Source: a virus. From it: DNA of 23,639 nt. The notes beneath the pieces are model-generated. The model was given only the letters and a program-made list of their open reading frames with translations, was not told where the DNA came from and did not search any database. Positions 23,099 through 23,639 of the stretch are shown here, in pieces. The stretch spans positions 1 through 23,639 of IMG/VR virus record IMGVR_UViG_3300001213_000475; one strand, given 5' to 3'. How positions within the stretch are numbered: the stretch's first letter is position 1; the number at the start of each line of letters is the position of its first letter. The position numbers and the translations under genes are program-made.

Positions 23099-23639
23099 AT
23101 GACTAATCATGAATGTCAACGATGGGAATCTCGCCAACGAGAAAGATACCAAAACAATCACATGTTTATTAATGAACTAAGATTGTTGAGAGAATGTGGA
23201 TTTGATTTCGAATCACAACATCAATCCGAATCGGAAAAAATCAAACTTGCAGAAAAACTCTTTAGAGAGAATGGAACTATACCACATTATTCTCAATTGA
23301 AAAGGAACGGATATGGTCGTTTGGCAGAATTTATATCAAAATATCCCGAGAAAATATCTCATTTAAAACAAGATAAAAGAGTGAAATCCATTGAAGAATG
23401 GATTTCTATTGCAGAAAACCTTCCGAAAAACAATAAAGGAGAAATCCCATCTAACTCAATTTTGAGGAAAGGAAAATATTTGGGATTATTAAGATTTATG
23501 TCTAAATATCCAGATAAGTTTTCTCATATAAAACAAGAGAGACTTCGCCGGTCAATGCAAGACGCATTTTTGGCAGCAACAAAATTGACAAACCAAAATA
23601 ATGGAAGATTGCCATCTCTACATTGGCTGAATAAAAATG
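23099..23639 (+). CDS. Partial repeat protein sharing the N-terminal module of the INT_rpt genes
   Basis: Open from ATG 23099, 3 nt after the preceding stop, to the right edge (180 codons seen, no stop). The first 40 residues (RWESRQRERYQNNHMFINEL, GFDFESQ) match the N-terminal module of the proteins at 18789 and 21304. What follows is different: repeats of about 50 residues with the pattern (L/I)AE.L...N.G.IP..S.L...(G/K)Y..L..F.(S/M)KYP(E/D)K(I/F)SH(L/I)KQ, at least two full copies and the start of a third (LTNQNNGRLPSL). They resemble, at a distance, HNH-endonuclease-associated helix-turn-helix repeats. A mobile endonuclease with its catalytic domain beyond the window is possible. Confidence 0.7.
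   Translation, partial: MTNHECQRWESRQRERYQNNHMFINELRLLRECGFDFESQHQSESEKIKLAEKLFRENGTIPHYSQLKRNGYGRLAEFISKYPEKISHLKQDKRVKSIEEWISIAENLPKNNKGEIPSNSILRKGKYLGLLRFMSKYPDKFSHIKQERLRRSMQDAFLAATKLTNQNNGRLPSLHWLNKN

Overview
The window looks like part of a large, AT-rich tailed (myovirus-type) bacteriophage genome. The anchors are a T4 gp21-type prohead maturation protease, a tape-measure-like protein, an SF2 helicase, a beta-class DNA methyltransferase and very many mobile-endonuclease-type ORFs. Genes are packed head to tail, usually with 4-base ATGA stop/start overlaps. I see no tRNA, rRNA, CRISPR, IS element or integrase. The host cannot be named from the sequence, but sigma70-like promoters are visible.

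Region 1 (1-11111, all minus strand, read right to left) is a head-morphogenesis operon. It carries the prohead protease with a roughly 550-residue C-terminal extension, an 874-aa acidic low-complexity protein (possible scaffold), a 189-aa protein, small basic or helical ORFs of 49, 70 and 51 aa (the 49- and 51-aa genes were recovered by hand), and 128- and 232-aa proteins of unknown function. At nearly every junction sits a protein made of DUF723-type zinc-ribbon repeats, most of them with a C-terminal Vsr/EDxHD-like nuclease domain. Six lie in this region, and the one at the left edge is frameshifted. Two imperfect inverted repeats (1559-1640, 4168-4258) fill intergenic gaps.

Region 2 (11112-11335) is a divergent control region with a good plus-strand sigma70-like promoter, a 9-bp palindrome and an inverted pair of AATAAATATAAA boxes.

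Region 3 (11336-18609, plus strand) holds two small ORFs, a 302-aa structural-type protein that shares a short motif with the protease and the 874-aa protein, the tape measure protein, another DUF723 endonuclease, two probable virion proteins, a DNA methyltransferase and a zinc-finger protein. One small minus-strand ORF (12798-13010) interrupts it.

Region 4 (18596-23639) looks like an early or DNA-metabolism module. Two minus-strand genes (50 aa, and a two-repeat INT_rpt protein) face a plus-strand set: helicase, five-repeat INT_rpt protein, Rossmann/SAM-type protein, and a partial repeat protein running off the right edge. Three sigma70-like promoters here place the -10 box only 7-8 nt before the ATG, which predicts leaderless mRNAs.

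The most interesting signals are: saturation of a structural operon by modular DUF723 endonucleases that keep translational coupling intact; the cluster of leaderless-type promoters; an AGI motif shared by three head or structural proteins; a zinc ribbon fused to the prohead protease; and the absence of TAG stops (0 of 28) together with one in-frame TAG in the 5' region of a DUF723 gene.
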